From Croceicoccus ponticola (GTDB lineage Bacteria; Pseudomonadota; Alphaproteobacteria; Sphingomonadales; Sphingomonadaceae): a stretch of 52,203 bases of DNA. This document shows, in pieces, positions 18,541 through 26,811 of the stretch; the first letter of the stretch is position 1, and each line of letters begins with the position of its first letter. The position numbers were made by a program, and so were the translations under genes. The notes under the pieces were generated by a model that did not search any database, was not told the DNA's origin, and saw nothing but the letters and a program-made list of their open reading frames with translations. Where the stretch lies: the NCBI RefSeq assembly GCF_004004515.1, contig NZ_RXOL01000013.1, positions 1 to 52,203 on the forward strand, written 5' to 3'.

Positions 18541-18890
18541 TTATCACGCTTCGTCGTGACGTAGCTTTCCAGCCCCTCGCCTTCGTGATCGACGGCGCCG
18601 CAGTCACACCATCTCGCCGTTCAGCTTCACGTCCATCTCGTCGAAGTGCCAGATGGGGACAGCCCCTTCCCTGCAAGGCGGCGTGCTGAATCTTGGTCAG
18701 ATCGGTTGCGCCAAATGTCCGGCCTATTGTTGCGGTCGCATAGCCGCGCTCGAAAACCAGGGTTCTCCACGTTCCGGAACGACACCGAGTACCGCACGTA
18801 AAGCATCGCCATCATGCGGATGACGTCGGGTGAGGAGCGGAAATATCTGAACGGATTATCGACCTTTCTCCTCTCGTCCGGCTTGCAGTC
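18541..18890 (-). pseudogene. Degenerate IS6-family transposase remnant (subgroup B)
   Basis: On the minus strand, FRYFRSSPDVIRMMAMLYVR and fragments matching the catalytic region of the intact transposases at 21310-24200 can be read, but with frameshifts, internal loss and stop codons. The central part around 18660-18740 no longer aligns. It is a dead copy and marks an old insertion. Confidence 0.7.
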
Positions 18891-18924
18891 CGCCCCGTGC
18901 CCGCTGATCCTTCTTGACAACGCC

Positions 18925-19025
18925 GCGTCTGGCATCTGGACGAGATGGTCATGCGCATCAACGGGCAGCGCATGCACATGTGGTGGGCCGTCGACAAGGA
19001 AGGTGAAGTTCTGGATATCCGACCG
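18925..19025 (+). pseudogene. IS6-family transposase fragment (subgroup A)
   Basis: About 100 bases encode VWHLDEMVMRINGQRMHMWW and VDKEGEV in the plus frame. These match residues 84-115 of the transposases at 5076 and 15328. Both ends are missing. It abuts the minus-strand subgroup B remnant, so two different IS6 relics are fused just upstream of the enoyl-CoA hydratase gene. Confidence 0.75.
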
Positions 19026-19075
19026 GCGCGACGCGCTGTCGAGGGCGTTCGAACCTAATTGAGCTGAGGCTGAAG

Positions 19076-19894
19076 ATGATGAACTTTGAAAATTTCGAGA
19101 TCGAGATTCGCGACGGTGTCGTCTTCGCGGTTAAGAACAATCCGAACATGCATTACGGCATTTCGCTCGGCATGTGTGAGGATCTGTCCCGCCTCATCGA
19201 TGAATTCCAAAGTGACGAAAGCGCCCGTGCGCTGGTGATCTCCGCTGGCGGGCCGGGTTTTCACCGCGGCGCCGTGATGGTGCAGGAGATGCGGCCCACC
19301 CTAGCAGACCTTACCGAGGCAGATTTCCGGGATCTCGTCCACAAGGGACAGGACTTGGGCAGAAAAGTCGCCACCTGCCCCAAGCCTGTGATTGGCATTG
19401 CCCTGACCGGAGCGCTGGGCGGCGGGCTCGAACAACTGCTTCGCTGCGACTTCGTCTATACCCTGGACGACGCCAGGTTCACCTGGCCGGAAGTAACGCT
19501 CGGCTTTGTCGCAGCATGGGGCGGAACCCAGTTCGGCGGCAGGATGCTACCCATGCGGAAAGCGCAGGAGATGTTACTGCTCGGCGACAGCATCTCCGGC
19601 GCGGAGGCGTCCGCACAAGGGTTGGTCACCCAATCATTTCCCGGCAAAGAGGCGCTGGAAGCGCATCTGGATAACGTGCTCGATCGCCTGAAATTCTGCT
19701 CGCCCACCTCCTATGCGCAGACCAAGCGCTGCCTCGCCGCAGTCTGGGCCGGCCCACTTTCGTACGGTGAGCAGGTCGAGGTCGATGCTGAGGCGGTCAC
19801 GATGATGACCGGCGACTTTCTGAAAGCCTATGCGGCATGGCACGACGGCAAGGTCTATAACTACGTTACCGGCATCGCGGAGGAACGAACTTAG
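19076..19894 (+). CDS. Enoyl-CoA hydratase/isomerase family protein
   Basis: 272 residues, crotonase fold. The oxyanion-hole segments are VISAGGPGFHRGA and GALGGGLEQLL (about residues 57-70 and 115-125). Glu residues in GGLEQ and WPEVTLG occupy the two catalytic positions used by hydratases, although the spacing should be checked by alignment. It may hydrate, isomerise or cleave a CoA thioester in fatty-acid or aromatic side-chain degradation. The ATG at 19076 (or 19079) has a GAGG a few bases upstream. It converges on the alcohol dehydrogenase gene with a 4-bp overlap at the stops. Confidence 0.88.
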   Translation: MMNFENFEIEIRDGVVFAVKNNPNMHYGISLGMCEDLSRLIDEFQSDESARALVISAGGPGFHRGAVMVQEMRPTLADLTEADFRDLVHKGQDLGRKVATCPKPVIGIALTGALGGGLEQLLRCDFVYTLDDARFTWPEVTLGFVAAWGGTQFGGRMLPMRKAQEMLLLGDSISGAEASAQGLVTQSFPGKEALEAHLDNVLDRLKFCSPTSYAQTKRCLAAVWAGPLSYGEQVEVDAEAVTMMTGDFLKAYAAWHDGKVYNYVTGIAEERT

Positions 19895-20913
19895 GGGCGA
19901 ACCATGATCTTGCAGGCACTCTTATCCCTGCGCAGTTCTTCGAATTTGGCCGGGAGATCATCGATCTCGACGACACCGTCGAACATGGGCATCGGCTTGA
20001 TTGCCCCTTTCGCGATCAAATTCGCGGCGAGCTCGAATTCCTGCCGCGAATAATAGACCGCAAAGGCGATATTCACCTCCTTCACTGTCGGCGCGATAGG
20101 CAGGTAGGTATCCGGCTGCATGCACGCTCCGGCCATGACGATCGTGCCGCCGTATCCGGCCAGTCCGGAGGTAAGCGCCGTCATGCCGGGCGCACCCGTG
20201 CACTCGATGACGATATCGGGGGTATCTCCCGCAGCGATCCGAAACCGGTCTGCAAGTTCGTCGTCCGACTGGAAGAATTCGTCGGCGCCCATCTCGACCG
20301 ATAGGTTTGCGCGACGGTCGGTCCTGGCTGCAACACCGACGAACGCCGCCCCGGCGACCTTCGCCGCTGCCGCAGCGGCAAGACCAACCGGTCCGGCTCC
20401 AAGGATGAGCACTCTGGCGCCCGTACGCATGCCGGATCTGGCGACGGCGTGAAGGCCGACGGCAATCGGTTCGATGAAAGCCCCCTCCTCCCAACTCATC
20501 CCCTCGTCCAGCTTGACCGAATTCATCGCACTTACGACGGTATATTCGCAATATCCGCCCATCGCGCCGCCGCTTGCCTGGCTAACGCCCGAAGCACAGC
20601 GGGTGGGGCGGCCCGAGAGACAGAAAACGCAGTAGCCGCAGCCAATGTACGGCAGTGCCGCAATCCGCATGCCTTCGCGCCAACGATCTTCGTTGTCAGG
20701 CCCGCACTGCACAATCTCACCGGCAAATTCATGACCAAGCACCGAGCCTGACGTCGGATTAAAACAGCTATGGATGTCGGTCATGTGCAGATCGGTCCCG
20801 CAAATGCCGCATCGATGCACATGGATCAGCAATTGGCCCGGACCCGGGTTGGGCATCGGCCGATCAACGATGACAAGCGGCTCGCCCGCACTCCGAAACT
20901 CCGCAACTTTCAT
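19891..20913 (-). CDS. Zinc-dependent alcohol dehydrogenase (threonine/sorbitol dehydrogenase-like)
   Basis: 340 residues, medium-chain dehydrogenase family. The catalytic zinc site is CGICGTDLHM plus GHEFAGE. The four-cysteine structural zinc lobe (CGYCVFCLSGRPTRC) is intact. A Rossmann motif GAGPVGLAAAAAA lies near residue 173. It oxidises a secondary alcohol or polyol with NAD(P). It stands alone between the enoyl-CoA hydratase gene and an IS6 array, so its pathway is not evident. Confidence 0.92.
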   Translation of the reverse strand: MKVAEFRSAGEPLVIVDRPMPNPGPGQLLIHVHRCGICGTDLHMTDIHSCFNPTSGSVLGHEFAGEIVQCGPDNEDRWREGMRIAALPYIGCGYCVFCLSGRPTRCASGVSQASGGAMGGYCEYTVVSAMNSVKLDEGMSWEEGAFIEPIAVGLHAVARSGMRTGARVLILGAGPVGLAAAAAAKVAGAAFVGVAARTDRRANLSVEMGADEFFQSDDELADRFRIAAGDTPDIVIECTGAPGMTALTSGLAGYGGTIVMAGACMQPDTYLPIAPTVKEVNIAFAVYYSRQEFELAANLIAKGAIKPMPMFDGVVEIDDLPAKFEELRRDKSACKIMVRP

Positions 20914-21245
20914 GGCACGCCCACCGCATATCTATTGATTGGAGCACTGTGCCCTAAGTGTCGCGCGCATTCCACGCTTTGTGCGAGCAGCAGCGCATCA
21001 TCATGGCAAGGCGGTCGATGGACGGACTGCGAGGTGCAGAACGACCGCCTACCGGCCGACCTGTCATGCCTCGAGTCTCGGAGGTTCTGGGGATGACCTT
21101 GCTGCCGGAATCATTTTCAAGCACCGCGTGTTTGATCTACTCAAGTCTCTCTAGCCCGTGGTGCTTCCCGACCGGGACACTGGCGATATCCTGACGAGAT
21201 GCACGTGAAAATGAACGACCATGTGGTCCATCCTTGGCGCGCTGT
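20914..21245. other. Intergenic DNA upstream of the alcohol dehydrogenase
   Basis: No credible gene, RNA or repeat is seen here. It must hold the promoter of the leftward dehydrogenase gene and ends at the left terminus of the IS6 element at 21246. Confidence 0.5.
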
Positions 21246-22076
21246 GGTGGTGTCAGTCCGACGCTAACCTCTCTCCACTTGGCACAGAACAACCCAAGAT
21301 TTGCCGCAGTTATGCCGCAAGGTTCTGCCACTCAGCCAGCGCGGCTGAGCGTCGTTCCTTGAATGTCTGTCGATCGACGAGGTGCCGTTCCTGGTTGAAG
21401 TGATTGGAGATCGAGGCGTGCACTGAGGCGAACTTCTGTAGCGACTTCATTCGCCGAAATCGCTGCATCGCCCGCTCTCGTCTTCGGAATGGCAGATGCG
21501 AATTCTCGGCGCGATTGTTGAGCCACCTCCCCATCTCGCGACGGTCCTCGTTGCCGAGTTCCTTCATCGCCGCAGGGTAGGAACGCAGCCCATCTGTGAC
21601 GATTGTCTCGGCTTTGCCATGGCGTTTCAGCGCCTTCTTCATGAATGCCAAAGCCGCAGATTTATCCCGTTTCTTCGTAACGTAGGACTCGAGAACCTCG
21701 CCTTCGTGATCAACCGCGCGCCACAGATAGACCATCTCGCCGTTCAGCTTCACGTACATTTCGTCGAGGTGCCAACGCCACTGGCGAAACCCCTTCATCC
21801 GGTTGACCCGCTGGCGCCGGATGTCGGCAGCGAACATCGGTCCGAACCTGTTCCACCAGAGCCGAACCGTCTCGTGGCATAGGTCGTAGCCGCGCTCGAA
21901 AAGCAGGTCTTCGACGTTCCGAAGGGACAGCGGATATCGCACATACAGCATCACCACCATGCGGATGATGTCCGGCGAAGAATGAAAATAACGGAACGGC
22001 GACGCGGGCTTTCTGGGACGTGGCATAGCCCCGACCTACCCCATGCAGCTCACGGTGCAATCCTTCTGACAACACC
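21246..22076 (-). mobile_element. IS6-family insertion sequence, subgroup B, copy 1
   Basis: The termini are GGTGGTGTCA at 21246-21255 and TGACAACACC at 22067-22076, giving 831 bp. Only four bases (TCCC) separate its right end from the next IS6 copy at 22081. No 8-bp target duplication is visible. Confidence 0.88.
21310..22026 (-). CDS. IS6-family transposase
   Basis: 238 residues. The N-terminal helix-turn-helix includes DLLFERGYDLCHETVRLWW. The DDE core is RWHLDEMYV, VTDGLRSYP and NRAENSHLPFRRRER. It is close to the copy at 23493 and clearly different from the subgroup A transposases (5076, 15328). The frame is intact. Confidence 0.95.
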   Translation of the reverse strand: MPRPRKPASPFRYFHSSPDIIRMVVMLYVRYPLSLRNVEDLLFERGYDLCHETVRLWWNRFGPMFAADIRRQRVNRMKGFRQWRWHLDEMYVKLNGEMVYLWRAVDHEGEVLESYVTKKRDKSAALAFMKKALKRHGKAETIVTDGLRSYPAAMKELGNEDRREMGRWLNNRAENSHLPFRRRERAMQRFRRMKSLQKFASVHASISNHFNQERHLVDRQTFKERRSAALAEWQNLAA

Positions 22077-22080
22077 TCCC

Positions 22081-22920
22081 GGTGGTGTCAGTCCAATGCG
22101 AACTCGTCTCCAGCTGGCGCACAAAGGGTTAAGCGCCCCCGCATTATGCCGCGAGATTTTGCCACTCGGAGTACGCAGCCGAGCGACGGGTCTTGTAAGT
22201 CTGGCGATCGACGAGATGGCGTTCCGAATTAAAATGGTTGTAAAGGGAGGCATGGACCGAGGCGAATTTCTGTAGCGATTTCATTTGCCTGAATCTCAGC
22301 ATCGCTCGCTCTCGTCGCCGGAACGGGAGGTGCGAATTCTCGGCGCGATTGTTCAACCATCTTCCCATCTCGCGACAGTCCTGGTTGCCGATTTCCTTCA
22401 TGGCGGCAGGGTAGGATTTCAGGCCATCCGTGACAATTGTTTCAGCCTTGCCATGACGCTTCAGAGCTTTCTTCAAGAACGCCAGCGCCGCGGATTTGTC
22501 CCGTTTCTTGGTGACATAGCTTTCGAGCACTTCGCCCTCGTGATCAACGGCACGCCACATGTAGTGCCGCTCGCCATTGATCTTCACAAAGACCTCATCC
22601 AGATGCCACCGCCATTGGCGGAAGCCCTCCATTCTACTGACACGCTGCCTGCGAATATCAGCCGCAAACATCGGCCCGAACCGATTCCACCACAGCCGCA
22701 CCGTTTCATGGCAGATGTCGATCCCGTATTTAAACAGCAGATCCTCGACGTTGCGTAAGCTCAACGGGTACCGGACATACAGCATCACCGCCATGCGGAT
22801 CACTTCAGGCGATGAGTTGAAATACCGGAATGGGTTGGCTTGCTTGCGAGGTCTGGGCATGGCGGCACCCTACCCTAACCGAATCAAATTTCCATCAGGT
22901 GCGTTTGCTTTGACAGCACC
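22081..22920 (-). mobile_element. IS6-family insertion sequence, subgroup B, copy 2
   Basis: The termini are GGTGGTGTCA at 22081-22090 and TGACAGCACC at 22911-22920, 840 bp. The right-hand end GCGTTTGCTTTGACAG resembles the right end of the subgroup A element at 5865-5884, so terminal sequences have been exchanged between subgroups or are shared ancestrally. It lies head-to-tail with the element at 21246. Confidence 0.88.
22144..22860 (-). CDS. IS6-family transposase
   Basis: 238 residues with the complete helix-turn-helix and DDE core (RWHLDEVFV, VTDGLKSYP, NRAENSHLPF). It is more divergent than the pair at 21310 and 23493; for example it has KYGIDICHE in place of ERGYDLCHE. It therefore arrived separately rather than by recent local duplication. 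Confidence 0.95.
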   Translation of the reverse strand: MPRPRKQANPFRYFNSSPEVIRMAVMLYVRYPLSLRNVEDLLFKYGIDICHETVRLWWNRFGPMFAADIRRQRVSRMEGFRQWRWHLDEVFVKINGERHYMWRAVDHEGEVLESYVTKKRDKSAALAFLKKALKRHGKAETIVTDGLKSYPAAMKEIGNQDCREMGRWLNNRAENSHLPFRRRERAMLRFRQMKSLQKFASVHASLYNHFNSERHLVDRQTYKTRRSAAYSEWQNLAA

Positions 22921-23428
22921 CACTGGACGTATCGAGAAGAACGCGAGTGCGCTTGCGAACAGAGGCAGTCCTGGGCATTGTATAACTCCAGCCCGGCAGC
23001 TGGAACGGAGAGCATGCGCCGAAAACGACGTCTGCTTCATTCCTGCTGCCTCCGGACCTGGAACTGACCCTGGATGCTGCTGCTCCTGGCTGACGGGGTC
23101 GCCAGGTGCGAGGGCCTTTTCGCAGATCGCCCAGTGCGCTGTCAAGCCCGATTTTATCACAAGTCATTGAAATCGTTGACGAAGGATCTGCATTCTGGTC
23201 CTGCTATTGCCCCCGTTCTTCCCTGCTATCCGGAAACAGGGAGGCGCCTATGCGCATGCAAGTGGTTCATTCTCTTCGGTAAATGCGGCGCCGGGACGTG
23301 ACACGCTGCGAGTAGATTCCCTGTTTTTGCGGGAATAACAGGGAGAACTGACGCCCGAATGGGTCCGAAATGCAATCCCGTAGTGGCTGACAGGGTCGCG
23401 GAGAAAGCCGGCTGAAATCGCCTTAAAC
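22921..23428. other. Spacer between IS6 copies with hairpin repeats
   Basis: No gene is supported. An ORF at 22870-23160 simply reads out of the neighbouring IS end. Two related inverted repeats are visible: TTCCCTG...AACAGGGAG at about 23217-23242, and TTCCCTG...AACAGGGAG at about 23317-23344. They look like pieces of an older mobile element. Confidence 0.45.
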
Positions 23429-24251
23429 GGTGCTGTCAGTCCGGCGCTAACTTCTCTCCACTTGACGCAAGAGCAGCTAGGCCTTCAATCAGTTATGCCG
23501 CAAGCTTCTGCCACTCGGCGAGCGCCGCCGAGCGTCGTACTTTGAATGTCTGTCGATCGATGAGGTGGCGTTCCTGATTGAAATGGTTGGAGATCGAGGC
23601 GTGGACCGAGGCGAATTTCTGCAGTGACTTCATCTGCCTAAATCTCTGCATCGCCCGCTCTCGTCGCCGGAAAGGCAGATGTGAATTCTCGGCTCGATTG
23701 TTGAGCCACCTCCCCATCTCGCGACGGTCTTGGTTGCCGAGTTCCTTCATCGCCGCCGGGTAGGATTTCAGGCCATCGGTAACGATGGTGTCCACCATCC
23801 CGTGGCGTTTCAATGCTTTCTTCATGAAGGTCAAAGCCGCAGATTTGTCACGTTTTTTCGTGACGAAGGACTCCAGGACTTCACCCTCTTGATCAACGGC
23901 GCGCCAGAGATAGACCATCTCGCCGTTCAGCTTCACGTACATCTCGTCGAGGTGCCAACGCCACTGGCGAAAGCCCTTCATTCGACTGACGCGCTGCTGT
24001 CGAATGTCGGCCGCAAACATCGGCCCAAATCTGTTCCACCACAGCCGAACCGTCTCGTGGCAAAGGTCGTAACCGCGCTCGAAAAGGAGGTCCTCGACGT
24101 TCCTGAGCGACAGCGGATATCGCACGTACAGCATCACGACCATGCGGATGATATCTGGTGACGAATGGAAGTATCGGAATGGATTCTCGGCCTTGCTCAT
24201 CCCGTCCGGCTAGCAGGCCGTTCTCTGACCGGCCATCCTTTTGACACCACC
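23429..24251 (-). mobile_element. IS6-family insertion sequence, subgroup B, copy 3
   Basis: The termini are GGTGCTGTCA at 23429-23438 and TGACACCACC at 24242-24251, 823 bp. It directly abuts the remnant of another IS6 copy at 24252, which suggests IS-into-IS insertion or recombination between copies. Confidence 0.87.
23493..24200 (-). CDS. IS6-family transposase
   Basis: 235 residues with an intact DDE core (RWHLDEMYV, VTDGLKSYP, NRAENSHLPF). It begins MSKAENPFRYFHSS, where the two neighbouring copies begin MPRPRK. The same MSKA start is preserved in the 24252-24352 remnant, so those two belong to one lineage. Confidence 0.95.
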   Translation of the reverse strand: MSKAENPFRYFHSSPDIIRMVVMLYVRYPLSLRNVEDLLFERGYDLCHETVRLWWNRFGPMFAADIRQQRVSRMKGFRQWRWHLDEMYVKLNGEMVYLWRAVDQEGEVLESFVTKKRDKSAALTFMKKALKRHGMVDTIVTDGLKSYPAAMKELGNQDRREMGRWLNNRAENSHLPFRRRERAMQRFRQMKSLQKFASVHASISNHFNQERHLIDRQTFKVRRSAALAEWQKLAA

Positions 24252-24352
24252 ATGTCCGGCGATGAATGAAAGTATCGAAACGGATTATCGGCCTTGCTCA
24301 TCCACTCTGGCTAACAAAGTGTCCCCTGCCCCGCCATCCCTTTGACAATGCC
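24252..24352 (-). mobile_element. Truncated IS6 end remnant
   Basis: Read on the minus strand, this starts with GGCATTGTCAAAGGGATGG and continues into an ATG followed by codons for SKADNPFRYFHSSPD, the transposase N-terminus. It then stops abruptly at the terminus of the intact element ending at 24251. The outer end lies two bases from the stop codon of the asparaginase-like gene. Confidence 0.8.
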
Positions 24353-24354
24353 AG

Positions 24355-25323
24355 TCAGACTGGTAGGCGCTCGAGCCGCTTGCCCTGCCTAATCAGCAGC
24401 TGCAGCAGGATGCGCGCCTGCGTTGGGCGCCATCGCCCGCCGTTGAGGATGCCGCGCTTGCCGAGATCAATGTCACCGCCCTCGTATGCGTAAGTGTTCT
24501 TGAGCGTCGGACCCATACCCACCCGGCTGGTCATGACGACTGGTTTCAAGCGAGCTAGCCGCTCCAGCGCCTGTGCCGCGCGAGCCGAGACGTGGCCGCC
24601 GCCGACCCCGCTGATAACTATCGCGTCAATCTCGGGCGCCTCGAACAGGCGGATGGCTTCGGGCTCTAGATCGAGGCCCGCCTGCAGGATAGGCACGACC
24701 GGAATGCGGTCGCCGAGCGTCAGGTGCGGCAGCTCGAGCAGCGAGGCCATCTCGAAACGCACCACGTCTTCGGTCACATGGCCGAGCGGACCATAGGGTT
24801 CGGAAGAGAAGGCATGTGGCCGCCCGCTGTGCACTTTGCGCACGAGGGGACCCGCGTGGATCTCGTCGCCGAACACGACCAGGACACCGTAACGTCTCGC
24901 CTGTGCATGACTGGCAACTAGGATGGCATTGGCGAGGTTGGCAGGCCCGTCCGCTCCGATTCTGTCTGCGCTGCGCATCGCACCGGTAACGACGACCGGG
25001 ATCTTACCGCGCCACATCAGGCCCAGGGCGAAGGCGGTTTCTTCCAGCGTGTCGGTGCCATGCGTGACGACGATACCGGCTATGCCCTCAGCCTCGGACC
25101 TCTCGATTGTTCGGCAAAGCGCAGCGACATCGGTCAGCGTGACGCTGGCACTGGGCTTCAAAGTCAGGTCTTGCTGCTCGACAACGACGCCTGCAGGCAA
25201 CACCGTGCTGGCTATCAGTTCGTCGGCTCCGTCTTCGAGAATTGAGCCCCAACCGTCCCGCTGGCGCATGGCGATGGTTCCGCCCATGGCGATCACAAGG
25301 ATGCGGACAGGTTGGTCGGTCAT
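24355..25323 (-). CDS. L-asparaginase/glutaminase family amidohydrolase
   Basis: 322 residues from ATG 25323, which overlaps the MFS gene stop as ATGA. The longer frame upstream is a shadow. The first catalytic Thr lies in AMGGTIAMRQ near residue 15. The second, with its Asp, lies in HGTDTLEETAF, and the lysine-side motif is TGAMRSADRIGADGPANL. The family hydrolyses asparagine or related amides to the acid and ammonia. No signal peptide is seen, so it is probably cytoplasmic. Translational coupling to a transporter suggests that the transported compound, or a product of it, is the amide substrate. An IS remnant begins right after the stop, so the natural 3' flank is lost. Confidence 0.9.
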   Translation of the reverse strand: MTDQPVRILVIAMGGTIAMRQRDGWGSILEDGADELIASTVLPAGVVVEQQDLTLKPSASVTLTDVAALCRTIERSEAEGIAGIVVTHGTDTLEETAFALGLMWRGKIPVVVTGAMRSADRIGADGPANLANAILVASHAQARRYGVLVVFGDEIHAGPLVRKVHSGRPHAFSSEPYGPLGHVTEDVVRFEMASLLELPHLTLGDRIPVVPILQAGLDLEPEAIRLFEAPEIDAIVISGVGGGHVSARAAQALERLARLKPVVMTSRVGMGPTLKNTYAYEGGDIDLGKRGILNGGRWRPTQARILLQLLIRQGKRLERLPV

Positions 25324-26579
25324 ATTCTGGGCTGGATAGCCGCCTCTGCGACGACGGCTCGAGGCGATGGTACGTAGCGATGCGTTTCGGGCAAGCGCAT
25401 CCAGATAATCGCAGCGAGCGCGAACACGACGCTGGCCAGCGTCATGGTAAGCGACAATCCGAACGCCTCGGCCATCTGCGCGGTGATCAGCGGGGCAACG
25501 AAGCTGACGATTCGCCCCCAGTTGAAGATAGACGCCGCGGTCGACTTCAGGTGGTGAGGATAGAGTTCGGCCAGCCAAGGCCCCCAGACCACGCTGCATG
25601 CCAAGCATGCGCCATAACTGAAAGCGACCAGATTCAGCACCATCTGCGAAATGGGCGCGTAGAGATAGACAAGGATAAGCGCCGCGGTCACGAAGAAGCC
25701 GATTGCCGCTGACCGCCGACCAAACCTGTCGCCGACCCATCCCCAGAAAAAACCGCCAAGAAGACTACCGGCAAACATCCACGATACCGATACTCCGATG
25801 GCGCTATCGCTCCATCCGCGTTCGTCGCGCAGATATGTCGTCGCCCACCCCGTGAACGCTTGATATGCAAAGAAGTTGAGACCCGAGACAAGGGTCAACA
25901 TGATCGTCCGCTTGCGCAGGGCGGGAGAGAAAAGCTCCTTGATCGGAAATCCGCTAGCCCGTTGCTCGTCATGCGCCGCCGCCCCGTGGGCGATCATTTT
26001 CCGGTCGTTCGGCACGACTAGCGGCGCGAACGCTGCCATCACGATTGGAATGACCCCGACCCAGAGCAGGAGGTGCCAGTCATATCCTAACGAGAATACG
26101 GTCGCGGAAGCGAAGCCAAGAAGCGATACCGCGAGGTATGACGACCCCATGATCACCGACGCCACCCGACCACGCACAGCCGGGCCGAACAAGGATGCGT
26201 AGATGCCGACCGTGATCGGATACATCGACCCGGTGAAATAACCGAGAAGGAAACGCTGGCCCAGCACCTGCATATAGCTCGTGACCAGCGTGCCGAGCAC
26301 AAGCATCGTGCCAAATCCCACCATCACCGCCATCAACGCGTTACGGCGGCCGAACCGGTCCGCCAGCTGGCCATTGATCACGGCGCCGGCAAGCGCGCCC
26401 AGCGCCTGCGCGCTGTAAAGCGAGCCTGCCTGCGTGAGGGAGAGGTCCAAGTCGTCCGCGATGTACGGGCGCAAGACGTCGACGGTATTCCACGACCAAC
26501 TGTAGAGGATATAAGCCGTTGCCAGGAAAGCGAGTGCTCCGATCCTGCGGCCTATGCTCATGTCTTCCGCGCGCTGCAT
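25320..26579 (-). CDS. MFS transporter (sugar/aromatic-acid symporter type)
   Basis: 419 residues with about 12 hydrophobic segments. The MFS signature between TM2 and TM3 is GQLADRFGRRNALM, and its repeat in the second half is WGWVGDRFGRRSA. A central cytoplasmic loop lies around residues 195-225. The arrangement suggests a proton symporter of the metabolite:H+ or aromatic-acid group. The ATG at 26579 has an AAGG eight bases upstream. It is first in a two-gene operon with the asparaginase-like gene and divergent from a TonB receptor, giving an outer- plus inner-membrane uptake pair. Confidence 0.92.
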   Translation of the reverse strand: MQRAEDMSIGRRIGALAFLATAYILYSWSWNTVDVLRPYIADDLDLSLTQAGSLYSAQALGALAGAVINGQLADRFGRRNALMAVMVGFGTMLVLGTLVTSYMQVLGQRFLLGYFTGSMYPITVGIYASLFGPAVRGRVASVIMGSSYLAVSLLGFASATVFSLGYDWHLLLWVGVIPIVMAAFAPLVVPNDRKMIAHGAAAHDEQRASGFPIKELFSPALRKRTIMLTLVSGLNFFAYQAFTGWATTYLRDERGWSDSAIGVSVSWMFAGSLLGGFFWGWVGDRFGRRSAAIGFFVTAALILVYLYAPISQMVLNLVAFSYGACLACSVVWGPWLAELYPHHLKSTAASIFNWGRIVSFVAPLITAQMAEAFGLSLTMTLASVVFALAAIIWMRLPETHRYVPSPRAVVAEAAIQPRI

Positions 26580-26627
26580 CCGTCTATCCTTACGACTTTA
26601 TCGGGGGCTGTCACGGTGATTGCCAAC

Positions 26628-26647
26628 GATTGAAATGGGATGCAATC
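26628..26647. promoter_or_regulatory. Possible imperfect LacI-type operator before the MFS gene
   Basis: GATTG...CAATC forms an inverted pair around AAATGGGATG. On the minus strand it contains GCATCCCATTTC, with one perfect GCAT half of the GCAT-N4-ATGC motif found at three other promoter regions in this cluster. It lies about 50-70 bases upstream of the MFS start. Confidence 0.35.
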
Positions 26648-26767
26648 ATATTATCAGAATAGCACATAAATTACGCCGATAAATTCAATGATAAAATCTA
26701 ATATCTTGATTTCGCGTAATTTTTTTTGATTGCTCATTTTTGCATTCGGAGTACATTCTGAGTCCGA

Positions 26768-26781
26768 GGCATTGCAATGCC
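26768..26781. promoter_or_regulatory. Candidate LacI operator before the TonB receptor
   Basis: GGCATTGCAATGCC is a perfect 14-bp palindrome of the form GCAT-N4-ATGC, 30 bases before the receptor ATG at 26812. A second, half-matching site GCATTCGGAGTA lies at 26742-26753. The same motif occurs at 30617 and 31778. Confidence 0.6.
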
Positions 26782-26811
26782 CGCAGATAATCCGAACAGG
26801 GGACCACCTTC

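Noticed and set aside
22870-23160. 96-codon minus-strand frame between IS6 copies
   Set aside because: Its C-terminal part is simply the IS terminus read through, and the rest has no recognisable domain.
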